This document shows, one piece after another, positions 9,168 to 17,203 of a DNA stretch of 64,000 nucleotides. A program made the position numbers and the translations under genes. The stretch covers positions 1 to 64,000 of the forward strand of contig CAXRDE010000023.1 in the NCBI GenBank assembly GCA_964229355.1. The letters run 5' to 3'. The notes beneath the pieces are model-generated. The model saw only the letters and a program-made list of their open reading frames with translations, did not search any database and was not told the DNA's origin. Numbering within the stretch: the first letter of the stretch is position 1; each line of letters opens with the position of its first letter. Source of the DNA: CAXRDE01 sp964229355. Its GTDB lineage: Bacteria; Cyanobacteriota; Sericytochromatia; UBA7694.

Positions 9168-10235
9168 ATGCTCAGGCGCTCCATGCTTTTTGCCCTTACC
9201 GCCAGTCTTAGTCTGGCTTCAATGGGGGTTTACTCACCCGATGTCCAGGCCAAAACCCCGGCCCAGATCACCGGCACCATCGTCAATCGCGACACCGGAA
9301 AAGGAATTCCCGGCGTGCGTGTGCAACAACGTGAAGCTTTAGAAGTGGTCATTACCGACCAAAATGGTCATTACCAATTGCCGCTCAGTGAAAGCAGCCC
9401 TCCCGAAATTCACATCGAAAAGCAGGGTTTTGAATCGCTCGATCTGGCCCTTCAAGAAGACGATACAGCCCTCAATATTGGCCTATCTCCGCTGAACACC
9501 TACCGTGTGGACACCTCCGTCCCCTCTCAGGAGCCTGTTCGTACCCCGCACCCTCTGGACACCTCACTGAGCGGTTTTTATCAGATTCACGGCATGTCCC
9601 TGTCTCAAGCCGACACCCAGATCAACGGGCTGGGCATTAATGAGCTGGGGGTCGACGCCCAATACCGCTGGCAAGACTGGCTGTTTAACGGCCATTACTT
9701 CAATTTCCGCCTGCCCGTCAACATTGCCAATTTCCCTTACTCGCCCGCCTTTTTTAACAACGAATTTCAAATCCGTCTGGGTGCCGCCCATATCTTTGCC
9801 CACGACAATAACCTGGAGTGGGCCATTGGCCCCGAAGTGTTTTATCGCAACACCTCGCCTGATAACCGCAACAACCAAAACAAAGACTTTATTCCCTTTA
9901 GCAACAGCCTGTTGGACTACCCGCAAAGCACCTTTGCCCTGGGGGTACGCACCATCCTGGGTTGGCAAATCACTGACCGTTTAAGCCTCTTGCCCGAAGT
10001 CAGTGTCTACCCCCTGGGATTGGCCAGCCTGGAACAAGCCAGTAACAGCTCGCTGTATATGGCCGGTGGCCATGTGGGCGCTAGCCTTAAATACCAGCTG
10101 TCTCCGGGCTTATCGTTAATGGCCAATTACACCAAGCAATTGCTGCTGACCGGCCCGGCCTTTGAACAGGGCGACTATGTGCGCCTGGGCCTGAGCCTGG
10201 ATCCCTGGCAAATGCTACAAGGTGAAAAGGAGTAA
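9168..10235 (+). CDS. Exported protein: carboxypeptidase-regulatory-like domain plus beta-barrel-like C-terminus
   Basis: A 355-aa protein with a signal peptide (about 1-28, ending VQA-K). It has an N-terminal CarboxypepD_reg/Cna-B-like domain (about 32-100: 'ITGTIVNRDTGKGIPGVRV', 'ITDQNGHYQLPL', 'IHIEKQGFESLDL'). The remaining 250 residues have alternating hydrophobic/aromatic strands (YRWQDWLFNGHYFNF, FQIRLGAAHIF, LSLMANYTKQLLL), as in an outer-membrane barrel. AAAGGA precedes the ATG. It is first of the rightward operon with TolC (5-bp gap) and MarR, so it probably serves the same envelope system. No specific function is recognised. Confidence 0.7.
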   Translation: MLRRSMLFALTASLSLASMGVYSPDVQAKTPAQITGTIVNRDTGKGIPGVRVQQREALEVVITDQNGHYQLPLSESSPPEIHIEKQGFESLDLALQEDDTALNIGLSPLNTYRVDTSVPSQEPVRTPHPLDTSLSGFYQIHGMSLSQADTQINGLGINELGVDAQYRWQDWLFNGHYFNFRLPVNIANFPYSPAFFNNEFQIRLGAAHIFAHDNNLEWAIGPEVFYRNTSPDNRNNQNKDFIPFSNSLLDYPQSTFALGVRTILGWQITDRLSLLPEVSVYPLGLASLEQASNSSLYMAGGHVGASLKYQLSPGLSLMANYTKQLLLTGPAFEQGDYVRLGLSLDPWQMLQGEKE

Positions 10236-10240
10236 TCCCG

Positions 10241-11653
10241 ATGTTTAGCCCTCGTGCTTTTACCCTCACACTGTTAAGCGGATTCATGGTGTGGGCCCCA
10301 GTCCTGAGCGTCTCAGCTGAAGAAAAGCCACCTGCCATAGTCCCGGCTCAAGCTCAGGCCCAGCAGGTGCTAACCCTCTCTGAGGCCATTCAGATCGCTT
10401 TGCAGCACAACCCCCAGATTCAGGTGGCCCAGGAAGAAATTCACCAGGCCGAAGCCCAGGTGAAAGAAAGTTTAGCCCAGGGCTTGCCTCAGCTCAAAAT
10501 CACCTCATCTTATGGCCGACAAGATCCCGTGGGGCAACGCATTATCTCAGGCGACAATAGCGCTTTTGCCTCAAACCCACAATTTGCCGCCCTGCTGGGC
10601 ACCAGCAGTGTCAACACTTTTAACACCCGCATTGGGGTCAACCAGGTGTTGTTTGCCGGGTTCAAAGTGGTAGACGGCATTAAAATTGCCGAAAAAAGCC
10701 TGGACCTGCAGCGCGAAGGTCTGCGTAAAACCCAGCAAGATATTGCCTATCAGGTCACCGAAGCCTACTTCACCGCCCTCAAAAATTGGGAGGTGGTACA
10801 ACTGGATCAGGCCCTGATCGCACAATCTGAGGCTCACCTGAAAGTGGTGGACGCCAAAATGCGGGCGGGCGTTGCTCCCACCATTGATCGCCTGCGGGCT
10901 CAAAACCAACGCCTGTCTTTTTTGCAAAGTTTAAGCCAGGACCTGCGTCAATACGAGACTTCACTGAGTGTCTTAAACCAACAGATGGGACAAGATCCCG
11001 CTCAGGATCATCAGTTGAACCGGGGCGCACAGGTGGCGCAATTCGACGCCCTGAGCCGCCTACAAAAACAGCCCGGCGAAGCTCTGGAGCTGGCCCTCAA
11101 GCAGCGCAGCGAAATTCGTCAATTGCAGTACACCCTGGCCATGCAACAAATCAACGCTACCGTACAGTCTCGGGGAGCCTGGCCCACCCTGAGCGCAGGC
11201 GCCGCGTATAGTCTGCAAGACACCGCCGTCACCGACAGCAACCGCAACAATGTGCAAAACATGAATTACAGTCTTAATTTAGACTGGCCTCTGTTTGACG
11301 GTTTTAAGTCTCAGGCCCTGGCCGAAAAAGCCCTGAGTGAAGTGGAACAGGTACAGGCCCAGTTGACCCAACAAACCCAGGCCATTCAGATTGAAGTCCA
11401 AAACATTATCAAAGACCTGCAAGCTATCGAAGAGCGCCTCTTGCTCAGTGCCGAAAGCACCGCACTGGCCCAGGAGCAGGTGCGCATTAGCGAAAAAACC
11501 TACCAAACGGGCTCTGGTTCAAACATTGATGTGCTCGATGCTCAGGTCGAACAGCAAAAAAGCCAACAACAGGCCATTTTCACCCGTTTTGACAAACATT
11601 TGGCCTATGCCCGCTTATACAAGACGCTGGGGCTGGCTTTAAATGGGCGCTAA
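10241..11653 (+). CDS. TolC-family outer-membrane efflux protein
   Basis: A 470-aa outer-membrane channel of a tripartite exporter. Signal peptide about 1-26 (ending VSA-E). Two OEP repeats are visible: 'LTLSEAIQIALQHNPQIQVAQEEI' type entry (about 45-70) with 'IGVNQVLFAGFKVVDGI' strand, and the second half 'ALELALKQRSEIRQLQYTL' with 'LNLDWPLFDGFKSQALAEKA'. The C-terminal helix contains 'ISEKTYQTGSGSNIDVLDAQ', the usual TolC end motif. The ribosome site AAAAGGAG sits at the end of the preceding gene. It should pair with the adaptor and pump encoded on the opposite strand at 2337-6810. Confidence 0.93.
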   Translation: MFSPRAFTLTLLSGFMVWAPVLSVSAEEKPPAIVPAQAQAQQVLTLSEAIQIALQHNPQIQVAQEEIHQAEAQVKESLAQGLPQLKITSSYGRQDPVGQRIISGDNSAFASNPQFAALLGTSSVNTFNTRIGVNQVLFAGFKVVDGIKIAEKSLDLQREGLRKTQQDIAYQVTEAYFTALKNWEVVQLDQALIAQSEAHLKVVDAKMRAGVAPTIDRLRAQNQRLSFLQSLSQDLRQYETSLSVLNQQMGQDPAQDHQLNRGAQVAQFDALSRLQKQPGEALELALKQRSEIRQLQYTLAMQQINATVQSRGAWPTLSAGAAYSLQDTAVTDSNRNNVQNMNYSLNLDWPLFDGFKSQALAEKALSEVEQVQAQLTQQTQAIQIEVQNIIKDLQAIEERLLLSAESTALAQEQVRISEKTYQTGSGSNIDVLDAQVEQQKSQQQAIFTRFDKHLAYARLYKTLGLALNGR

Positions 11654-11721
11654 ACCTTGGCCGACCCCATAGATTTAACGGTAAGATAGGGGGAAGAGAT
11701 GAAGGAGCTAGAGAAAGCATT

Positions 11722-12186
11722 ATGGATACACGCGGTCAAAAACTCTTGAAAAAGTTTGACGAAGTGTTTTTACTGACCTTAAACGCCAGCCGCAAGGCTT
11801 TTAATGAAATCAGCCGGGATATGGGCATTACAGAACCCCAACTGAAGGTGTTGATTGCCCTCAGCACCCGCGAGATCATCGAAGGCAAAACTGAAGGGGT
11901 GACCATGCGGGAACTCAGCGATATGCAAATGCTGTCTCATGGAGCAACCACGGGACTGGTGGACCGCATGATCAACATGGACCTTTTAGAGCGTACCCGT
12001 TCTGAAGAAGATCGGCGCGTGGTCTACGTATGCCTTAGCGAAAAAGGCCGCGAGATTTTTCGCCAAATCACCGAACGCCGTACCCAGTATCTGGCCCCTA
12101 TTTTAGACCAACTCGATACATCGCAAGAGCAAATGATTCTTGAGGCCCTGACCATTCTTGAGGCCCGTTTTAAAGCCGAAGCGTAA
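11722..12186 (+). CDS. MarR-family transcriptional regulator
   Basis: A 154-aa winged-helix regulator. The recognition region 'MRELSDMQMLSHGATTGLVDRMINMDLLER' (about 68-97) and wing 'RTRSEEDRRVVYVCLSEKGREIF' (about 95-117) are typical of MarR, including the DRR wing tip. Helices before and after form the dimer interface. AAGGAG lies 11 nt before the ATG. It is last in the operon behind TolC (68-bp gap). The divergent dyads at 9073-9141 are the natural candidate operator, which would make it a local autorepressor of the efflux locus, probably relieved by a pump substrate. Confidence 0.92.
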   Translation: MDTRGQKLLKKFDEVFLLTLNASRKAFNEISRDMGITEPQLKVLIALSTREIIEGKTEGVTMRELSDMQMLSHGATTGLVDRMINMDLLERTRSEEDRRVVYVCLSEKGREIFRQITERRTQYLAPILDQLDTSQEQMILEALTILEARFKAEA

Positions 12187-12218
12187 TGGTTCCTTTGATC
12201 TGACGCTATACTGAAAAG

Positions 12219-12237
12219 AAAAAAGGAAACCTTTTTC
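12219..12237 (+). other. Hairpin over the ribosome site of the O-methyltransferase gene
   Basis: AAAAAGG (12220-12226) pairs with CCTTTTT (12230-12236) across a 3-nt loop, ending 1 nt before the ATG. The AAAGGA ribosome site is inside the stem. It could lower translation, or be a weak terminator of the MarR transcript. Stability was not computed. Confidence 0.35.
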
Positions 12238-12867
12238 ATGTCAATGCCTCTCCAAAATAGCGTCAACGATTACTTACAAACCCTGTTGCCTGAACTACCC
12301 CCTGCCTTTGAGGCGGTCAAGGCCCAGGCCCGTCATCAACGCCAGCCCATTGTATCGAGCGATGCCGGTTGGTTTATGCATATTTTAACCAAAATGCACA
12401 ATCCCCACCGCATTCTTGAGGTGGGCTGCAATATTGGCTATTCCGCCCTCTGGGTGGGTTCTGCCATGGGCCCTGATGCCCATATCGACACCCTCGAAAT
12501 TGATCCCGCCATTGCCCAACAGGCCGAAGACAATTTTCGCAGCGTTGGACTCAGCGATCGCATCCACATTCATGTGGGCGCCGCTTTAGATGTCATTCCC
12601 ACCCTGTGGGACGGCTACGATATGGTGTTTATTGACGCCGTCAAAGAAGAATACATCGCCTACGTGGAAATGATTCTGCCGAAGTTAAACCCCGGTGCCG
12701 TCATTTTGGTAGACAACGTGCTCTGGGGCGGCAGTGTGGCTGAACCGGCTCAGGATCACACCACCTTAGCCCTGCAACAGTTTAATGAATACTTCGTGAA
12801 CCATCCCGCCCTGGACGCCCAGATTTTAAATATTGGCGACGGCATTGGTCTGGCCCGCTTGCGGTAG
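12238..12867 (+). CDS. SAM-dependent O-methyltransferase (catechol/caffeoyl-CoA OMT type)
   Basis: A 209-aa class I methyltransferase of the Methyltransf_3 family. The SAM-binding loop is 'ILEVGCNIGYSALW' (about 59-72), the acidic loop after beta-2 is 'DTLEIDPAIAQQAEDN', and 'YDMVFIDAVKEEY' (about 128-140) plus 'ILVDNVLWGG' (about 158-167) supply the metal-binding Asp/Asn residues expected for a divalent-cation-dependent enzyme. It normally transfers a methyl group to a phenolic or other small-molecule hydroxyl in the cytoplasm. It follows marR by 51 bp on the same strand, so it may be under the same regulator. The actual acceptor is unknown. Confidence 0.88.
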   Translation: MSMPLQNSVNDYLQTLLPELPPAFEAVKAQARHQRQPIVSSDAGWFMHILTKMHNPHRILEVGCNIGYSALWVGSAMGPDAHIDTLEIDPAIAQQAEDNFRSVGLSDRIHIHVGAALDVIPTLWDGYDMVFIDAVKEEYIAYVEMILPKLNPGAVILVDNVLWGGSVAEPAQDHTTLALQQFNEYFVNHPALDAQILNIGDGIGLARLR

Positions 12868-13168
12868 ACGATTTGCGCTAATGCAACCGCAAAAACTCCA
12901 TGCGGTTGCCAAAGGGGTCTCGGCATTCAAAACGCTCCATGCCAGGAATAGCAATGGACTCAAGAATTTTAATCCCATGGGCCAACAGGTGTGAGCGCCA
13001 GGCTTCGAGATCATTGACGGCATAGGCCAGATGGGCTTTGCCCCGCGCTTGCGTTAGGTCCTTTTCGATCCCCACATGAATTTGCATCGTCCCCAGCACA
13101 CACCAAAAGCCACCCCGACCCGCTAAAGCGGACGGTTTGGGTAGAGTAGGCAAGCCCATGACTTCCGT

Positions 13169-13400
13169 TTGACATACTCCCCTCCCTGTACCCTCAGAGG
13201 GGCATAAAAAGGAAGGGGATTCTCAAACTACGCTTACTCTAATGAGTTACGTTAGCATTTGAAGGCACAGCCCGTGCCCAGTTGCTGCAATGTTTCTCGC
13301 AGCGTTTACATCTCGATCTAAGCTCAGACCACAGTACGGACAGTTATGCACCCGCATAGCAAGAGATTTCGGAACCTTCTTGCCACAGCCTGAACAATTC
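13169..13400 (-). ncRNA. Predicted omega RNA (reRNA) of the TnpB element
   Basis: TnpB elements make a guide RNA from the 3' end of tnpB through the right end, with the guide being the flank. Here the minus strand after tnpB (13246-13169) folds into a strong stem (CCCCTTCC, top 13211-13218, with GGGAGGGG, top 13179-13186) that encloses a second hairpin, ending at TCAA. The guide would start at 13168 reading ACGGAAGTCATGGGCT into the VOC gene. The 5' limit is a guess; the class is established, the transcript is inferred. Confidence 0.55.
13189..13208. repeat. Right-end copy of 20-bp element-terminal inverted repeat
   Basis: TACCCTCAGAGGGGCATAAA here is the exact reverse complement of 14408-14427. 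The core CCCTCAGAGGG is itself palindromic, so each copy forms a small hairpin of the kind TnpA recognises near element ends. Confidence 0.85.
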
Positions 13401-14359
13401 TGACTGGTGTTCTTTGGGTCTACTTTGACTAACTCACGCCCAGCTTCTTCCGCTTTGTACGTGAGCAGTTCAAAAAAAGTTGACCAGCCAGCATCTGCAA
13501 TAGATTTACTCAAGTGACGGTTTTTCACCATATTCTTCACTTTGAGCGCTTCCACGCAGATCATCTGAAAATTACTGATGTAGTAGTTTGCTGTCTTATG
13601 CAAGAAGTCCAGACGCATGTTCGCTACCTTGCGATGGACTCTTGCCAGCTCTTTAACTGCCTTTTTACGGCGGTTAGAACCCTTCTTTCTGCGCGACACT
13701 TTCCGCTGTTTGCGCCTGAGTTCTTCCTGAGCTTTACGATAGTATTTCGGGTTTGCAATGTGCAGCCCTTCGGTGTCAGTGGCAAAGTGGCTTAATCCCA
13801 CATCAATGCCCACCACGTCAGCACGAGGTTCAGGAAAGCTACGCTCTGGCACGTCATCACAGGAGAACGCCACCCACCAGTCACCACAACCATCACGGCG
13901 CACAGTGATGGTCTTGATCTTTCCTTCAATAGGACGTGACAGGTGAAGCTTGAGAATACCAATCCCTTTAATCTTGAGATGGCGACCGTCCAGCTTCCAA
14001 CCTGAAGTCTTGAGCGTGAAAGAATCATAGCGGTGGTAGGACTTGAAACGAGGAAAACCAGCCTTTTCACCCACTTTTTTGAGACGTGAGTAGAAGCCTT
14101 GAAATGCTTTGCCCAAACGCTCTACAGTATCTTGCAAAGTCTGAGAATTGACCTGTTTAAACTCAGGAAAAACTTTTTTAAACTCAGGCAGTTCGTTGTT
14201 TTGGTCATAGGCGCTAAGACTCACGCCACAGCGCTTGTACGCAGTTATACGCTGCTCTAACGCAAGGTTATACAGCTTTTGACAATATCCAAGCCAATTG
14301 AGAGCATTTTGCTCTGCCGTTTTGCTCAATTTAGCCTTGAATTTTAAAGTCTTGCGCAT
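13247..14359 (-). CDS. tnpB: TnpB RNA-guided nuclease (OrfB of IS200/IS605 family)
   Basis: A 370-aa full-length TnpB, relative of Cas12. N-terminal HTH_OrfB-like and wedge region (1-180), then the RuvC fold. Catalytic acids are all present: D186 (VVGIDVGLSHF), E270 (ICVEALKVKNM), D350 (LDRDVNAARN). The target-nucleic-acid-binding zinc ribbon has four Cys (C322, C325, C340, C343). An Arg/Lys-rich helix (about 215-245) lies between RuvC I and II. So it should be nuclease-competent. The ATG at 14359 has no ribosome site; a TATAAT lies 6 nt upstream, suggesting a leaderless transcript. It would use the RNA from the element's right end to cut empty target sites and maintain the element. Confidence 0.93.
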   Translation of the reverse strand: MRKTLKFKAKLSKTAEQNALNWLGYCQKLYNLALEQRITAYKRCGVSLSAYDQNNELPEFKKVFPEFKQVNSQTLQDTVERLGKAFQGFYSRLKKVGEKAGFPRFKSYHRYDSFTLKTSGWKLDGRHLKIKGIGILKLHLSRPIEGKIKTITVRRDGCGDWWVAFSCDDVPERSFPEPRADVVGIDVGLSHFATDTEGLHIANPKYYRKAQEELRRKQRKVSRRKKGSNRRKKAVKELARVHRKVANMRLDFLHKTANYYISNFQMICVEALKVKNMVKNRHLSKSIADAGWSTFFELLTYKAEEAGRELVKVDPKNTSQNCSGCGKKVPKSLAMRVHNCPYCGLSLDRDVNAARNIAATGHGLCLQMLT

Positions 14360-14365
14360 ACGTTA

Positions 14366-14371
14366 ATTATA
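14366..14371 (-). promoter_or_regulatory. -10 element of tnpB (leaderless start)
   Basis: TATAAT on the minus strand ends 6 nt before the tnpB ATG, placing the start of transcription at or next to the start codon. A weak -35-like GTTACA lies about 15 nt further upstream. Confidence 0.45.
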
Positions 14372-14407
14372 CCATTTTGAGAGAGCTGTAACCAGCCCTA
14401 CACCTTA

Positions 14408-14427
14408 TTTATGCCCCTCTGAGGGTA
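14408..14427. repeat. Left-end copy of 20-bp element-terminal inverted repeat
   Basis: TTTATGCCCCTCTGAGGGTA, a perfect inverted match to 13189-13208. It lies between the tnpB promoter and the left-end CCTCG/CGAGG hairpin (14431-14451). Confidence 0.85.
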
Positions 14428-14713
14428 TATCCTCGCCGTGAACAGACGAGGTTTTACGGTGTCTCTGATAAAAGCGGTAGGCGTCTGCCTCTTGCTCAGG
14501 GGCAACGGTGATTTGTGCATGGTGAAGCGTGTGCAAAGCCGGGGGTGTCGAAAGATTTGTCATGGGAAAGGATCCTTTCAGGAAACACGGTTTTTAAATA
14601 CCTGATTTCTGTTCATCTTAACACCCGTCACAGGCAACGAAGCACAGCAAAAAGCCCGCAAATGGTGTAACATGACTGCATAATCTGTATCCACCGAAAG
14701 GGAATTTGCCTTT

Positions 14714-17203
14714 ATGAAAGCTGTCTTAATGGCCGGGGGTTCCGGCACCCGTTTACGTCCTCTCACCTGCGACTTACCCAAGCCCATGGTGCCCATTATT
14801 AACACCCCCATCACCGAGCATATTGTCAATCTGCTAAAAAAACACAATTTTGACGATATCTACGTGACCCTTTACTATTTGCCCCAGGTGATTCAAAATC
14901 ACTTAAAAGATGGCAAAGACTTAGGCGTGAACGTCAGCTACGCCCTCGAAGAAGAAAAGCCGCTGGGTACAGCCGGCTGCGTCAAAAACATTGAAGACAA
15001 GCTCGACGACACCTTTTTGGTGATCAGCGGTGACTCCTTAACCGACTTTGACCTGTCAGAAGCGGTGCGCTTTCACAAAGAAAAAGGCTCCAAGGCCACC
15101 ATCGTCTTGACCCGCGTGGAAGATCCCCTGGCCTATGGGGTGGTCATTACCGACGAAAACGGAAAAATCCAACGCTTTTTAGAAAAGCCCACCAGCTCTG
15201 AAGTCTTCTCAGACACCATCAACACCGGCATTTACGTCTTAGAACCTGAACTTTTAGACCTCTTGCCCGCCAACGAAGAAAAAGACTTTTCAAAGGACCT
15301 CTTTCCCAAGATTTTGGAACTGGGCTTGCCCATGTATGGTTATGTGGCCGAAGGCTACTGGTGTGATATCGGTAACCTGACCACCTACCGTCAGGCCCAC
15401 TATGATGCCCTGTCAGGCAAAGTGGCGGTGGAAGTGCCCTACAAGCAAGTGGAAGAAGGCCTCTGGGTGGGTGAAAACACCGAAATCGAACCTTCGGTGC
15501 AGATTCAAAAGCCTGCGGTCATTGGCCACAACTGCTATATCGGCAAGAACGTACGCATTTCTGCAGACACCGTGTTGGGTGACAATATTGTGGTGGGCCA
15601 AAATGCGACCCTCAAGCGCCCCATTGTCTGGAACGGCGCCAACATTGAGCGCAATGTCTCACTGCGGGGCTGTGTGTTGGGCAAAAGCACCATCGTACAC
15701 CAGGAAGCCCAGATTTTAGAAGGCGCTGTGGTGGGCGACGAGTGTCGCATTGGCGAGTCGGCGGTTATTAAACCCGAAGTGCGCCTCTGGCCCCAAAAAC
15801 GCTTAGAACCTAACTCCATTGCCACCGAGAGCATTATCTGGGGCAGTGGTGCCTTGCAGAGCATTTTTGGTGAGCTGGGCATTTCAGGCACCGTCAACAC
15901 CGACCTGACCCCGGAGCTGGTGGTCAAAATTGGTGCTGCCTATGGTGCCACCATCGGCATGGGCAAAACCATTACCCTGAGTCGCGACCAGTCTGCTGCC
16001 TCTCGTCTCTTTAGCCGCGCCTTTGCATCTGGGGTGCTCTCGGTGGGCGTGCACATTCAAAACCTTGAAGCCTGTGCCATGCCCGTGGTGCGCACCCAAA
16101 TCCCCTCCCTGAACGTGGCCGGGGGTGTGCACGTGCGCATCAATCCCGATCGCACCCGCGAAAAAATCTCCATTGAGTTTCTCGATGAACAGGGTCTGAA
16201 CGTTTCTTCGAGCACCGAGAAGAAGATCGAAGCCACCCACCAAAAAGAAGACTTCCGCCGCGCCCGCGTGGTGGAGCTGGGCGAAATCCAATACCCCTCT
16301 CGTGTGATCGAAAAATACCAGGAAGGCTTCTTAAAGTACCTGTCCCACTACCAACCCAATCGCCAGGTCAAACTGGTGCTGGACTACATGTTCCAGGTGT
16401 CTCAGGTCATGCTGCCCAACCTACTTGGCAAGCGGCACATTGACGCCATCGTGCTCAATGCCCACGTGTCCGAAGGCCCCTTGCGAGATTACGACGGACT
16501 GGCGCGCCAGTCTCAGGACGTGGTCAAAGCCTTGCAGGCCGATTTCGGCGTCCGCATGGATGCCAACGGGGAACGGGTCACCATTCTCGATGAAAAAGGC
16601 AACGCTGTAGATCAGAACCGCCTGCTGGCTGCCCTGGTGCAGCTGTACCTGCACCGCAACCCTGGCAAAAAGGTGGCCGTACCGGTCATGGCACCCAGTT
16701 TGATTGAAACCATTGCCGCCCGCTACGACGGCGAAGTGATCCGCTCCAAAGCCACCACCCGCTCGCTTATGGAAGCCGCCCAGCAGCCCGATGTGATTCT
16801 GGCGGGCTACGGCGGACAGTTTATCTTCCCCCGCTTTCACGGCGGTTTTGACGGCATGATGACCACCGCAGTCCTGGCGGCCTTGCTGTCTACCGAAGAT
16901 CGCAAGCTGAGCGAGTTACTGGCCGAACAGCCTGCCCTGTACATTGCCCACGAGCAAATCAACTGCCCCACCGCGCAAAAAGGCACCCTGATGCGCCTGA
17001 TGCTGGAACGCTACAGTGATCGCGAGATCTCTTTGCTCGATGGGGTCAAGGTGCACGAAAACAACGGCTGGACCCTGATTCTTCCCGACGCCAACCAACC
17101 CAAAGTGCATTTGTATGCCAACGGCACCTCAGACAAAGACTGTGCTGAACGCTTGCAACAGTACCGTGCTGACGTCGAAGACATGATTCACAACGGAAAA
17201 TGA
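14714..17203 (+). CDS. Mannose-1-phosphate guanylyltransferase fused to a degenerate phosphomannomutase domain
   Basis: An 829-aa three-part protein. Residues 1-230 are a sugar-phosphate nucleotidyltransferase: 'MAGGSGTRLRPLT' P-loop, K24 in 'LPKPMVPI', 'GTAGCV', 'ISGDSL' and 'FLEKP'. Residues 250-360 are left-handed beta-helix hexapeptide repeats. Residues about 375-829 have phosphohexomutase architecture but the active loops are lost. The catalytic-Ser loop (TASHNP in active enzymes) is 'GGVHVRINPDRTREK' (470-484), the Mg loop DGDGDR is 'DANGER' (616-621), and the sugar loop GEESGH is 'GYGGQF' (698-703). It should make GDP-mannose (or another NDP-sugar), with the third domain structural or regulatory. 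AAAGGGA lies upstream. It overlaps tadB by ATGA, so surface glycan and pilus genes share a transcript. Confidence 0.9.
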   Translation: MKAVLMAGGSGTRLRPLTCDLPKPMVPIINTPITEHIVNLLKKHNFDDIYVTLYYLPQVIQNHLKDGKDLGVNVSYALEEEKPLGTAGCVKNIEDKLDDTFLVISGDSLTDFDLSEAVRFHKEKGSKATIVLTRVEDPLAYGVVITDENGKIQRFLEKPTSSEVFSDTINTGIYVLEPELLDLLPANEEKDFSKDLFPKILELGLPMYGYVAEGYWCDIGNLTTYRQAHYDALSGKVAVEVPYKQVEEGLWVGENTEIEPSVQIQKPAVIGHNCYIGKNVRISADTVLGDNIVVGQNATLKRPIVWNGANIERNVSLRGCVLGKSTIVHQEAQILEGAVVGDECRIGESAVIKPEVRLWPQKRLEPNSIATESIIWGSGALQSIFGELGISGTVNTDLTPELVVKIGAAYGATIGMGKTITLSRDQSAASRLFSRAFASGVLSVGVHIQNLEACAMPVVRTQIPSLNVAGGVHVRINPDRTREKISIEFLDEQGLNVSSSTEKKIEATHQKEDFRRARVVELGEIQYPSRVIEKYQEGFLKYLSHYQPNRQVKLVLDYMFQVSQVMLPNLLGKRHIDAIVLNAHVSEGPLRDYDGLARQSQDVVKALQADFGVRMDANGERVTILDEKGNAVDQNRLLAALVQLYLHRNPGKKVAVPVMAPSLIETIAARYDGEVIRSKATTRSLMEAAQQPDVILAGYGGQFIFPRFHGGFDGMMTTAVLAALLSTEDRKLSELLAEQPALYIAHEQINCPTAQKGTLMRLMLERYSDREISLLDGVKVHENNGWTLILPDANQPKVHLYANGTSDKDCAERLQQYRADVEDMIHNGK

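Larger units (their letters stand above)
13169..14467 (-). mobile_element. IS200/IS605-type element carrying only tnpB
   Basis: A 1299-bp insertion whose ends are defined by the interrupted VOC gene. On the minus strand the left end follows target TTTAT (top strand 14468-14472) and the right end finishes in TCAA (top strand 13172-13169). There is no target duplication, as expected for this single-strand 'peel and paste' class. Both ends carry palindromic subterminal hairpins. There is no tnpA (Y1/HUH transposase), so mobility would depend on a TnpA supplied elsewhere. Left-end hairpin: CCTCG/CGAGG arms at 14431-14451. Confidence 0.85.
12878..14563 (-). pseudogene. VOC (glyoxalase-fold) gene interrupted by a TnpB element
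   Basis: Two leftward fragments of one gene flank the mobile element at 13169-14467. The 5' part (14563-14468, 32 codons) encodes 'HHAQITVAPEQEADAYRFY', the N-terminal VOC strand and helix. The 3' part (13168-12878, 96 codons plus stop) encodes 'TEVMGLPTLPKPSAL', 'GRGGFWCVLG' and 'DPFGNRMEFLRLH'. Removing exactly 13169-14467 joins them in frame as ...RFY-TEVMGLPTLPKP..., a 128-aa protein of normal VOC length with no lost or duplicated base. AAGGA precedes the ATG at 14563. The gene is therefore broken only by the insertion. The downstream part could still be translated from its internal ATG (13159) but would lack the first strand and helix. Confidence 0.88.

Noticed and set aside
16421..16840. 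139-aa leftward frame
   Set aside because: Antisense to the ManC-PMM-like gene; no independent signals.
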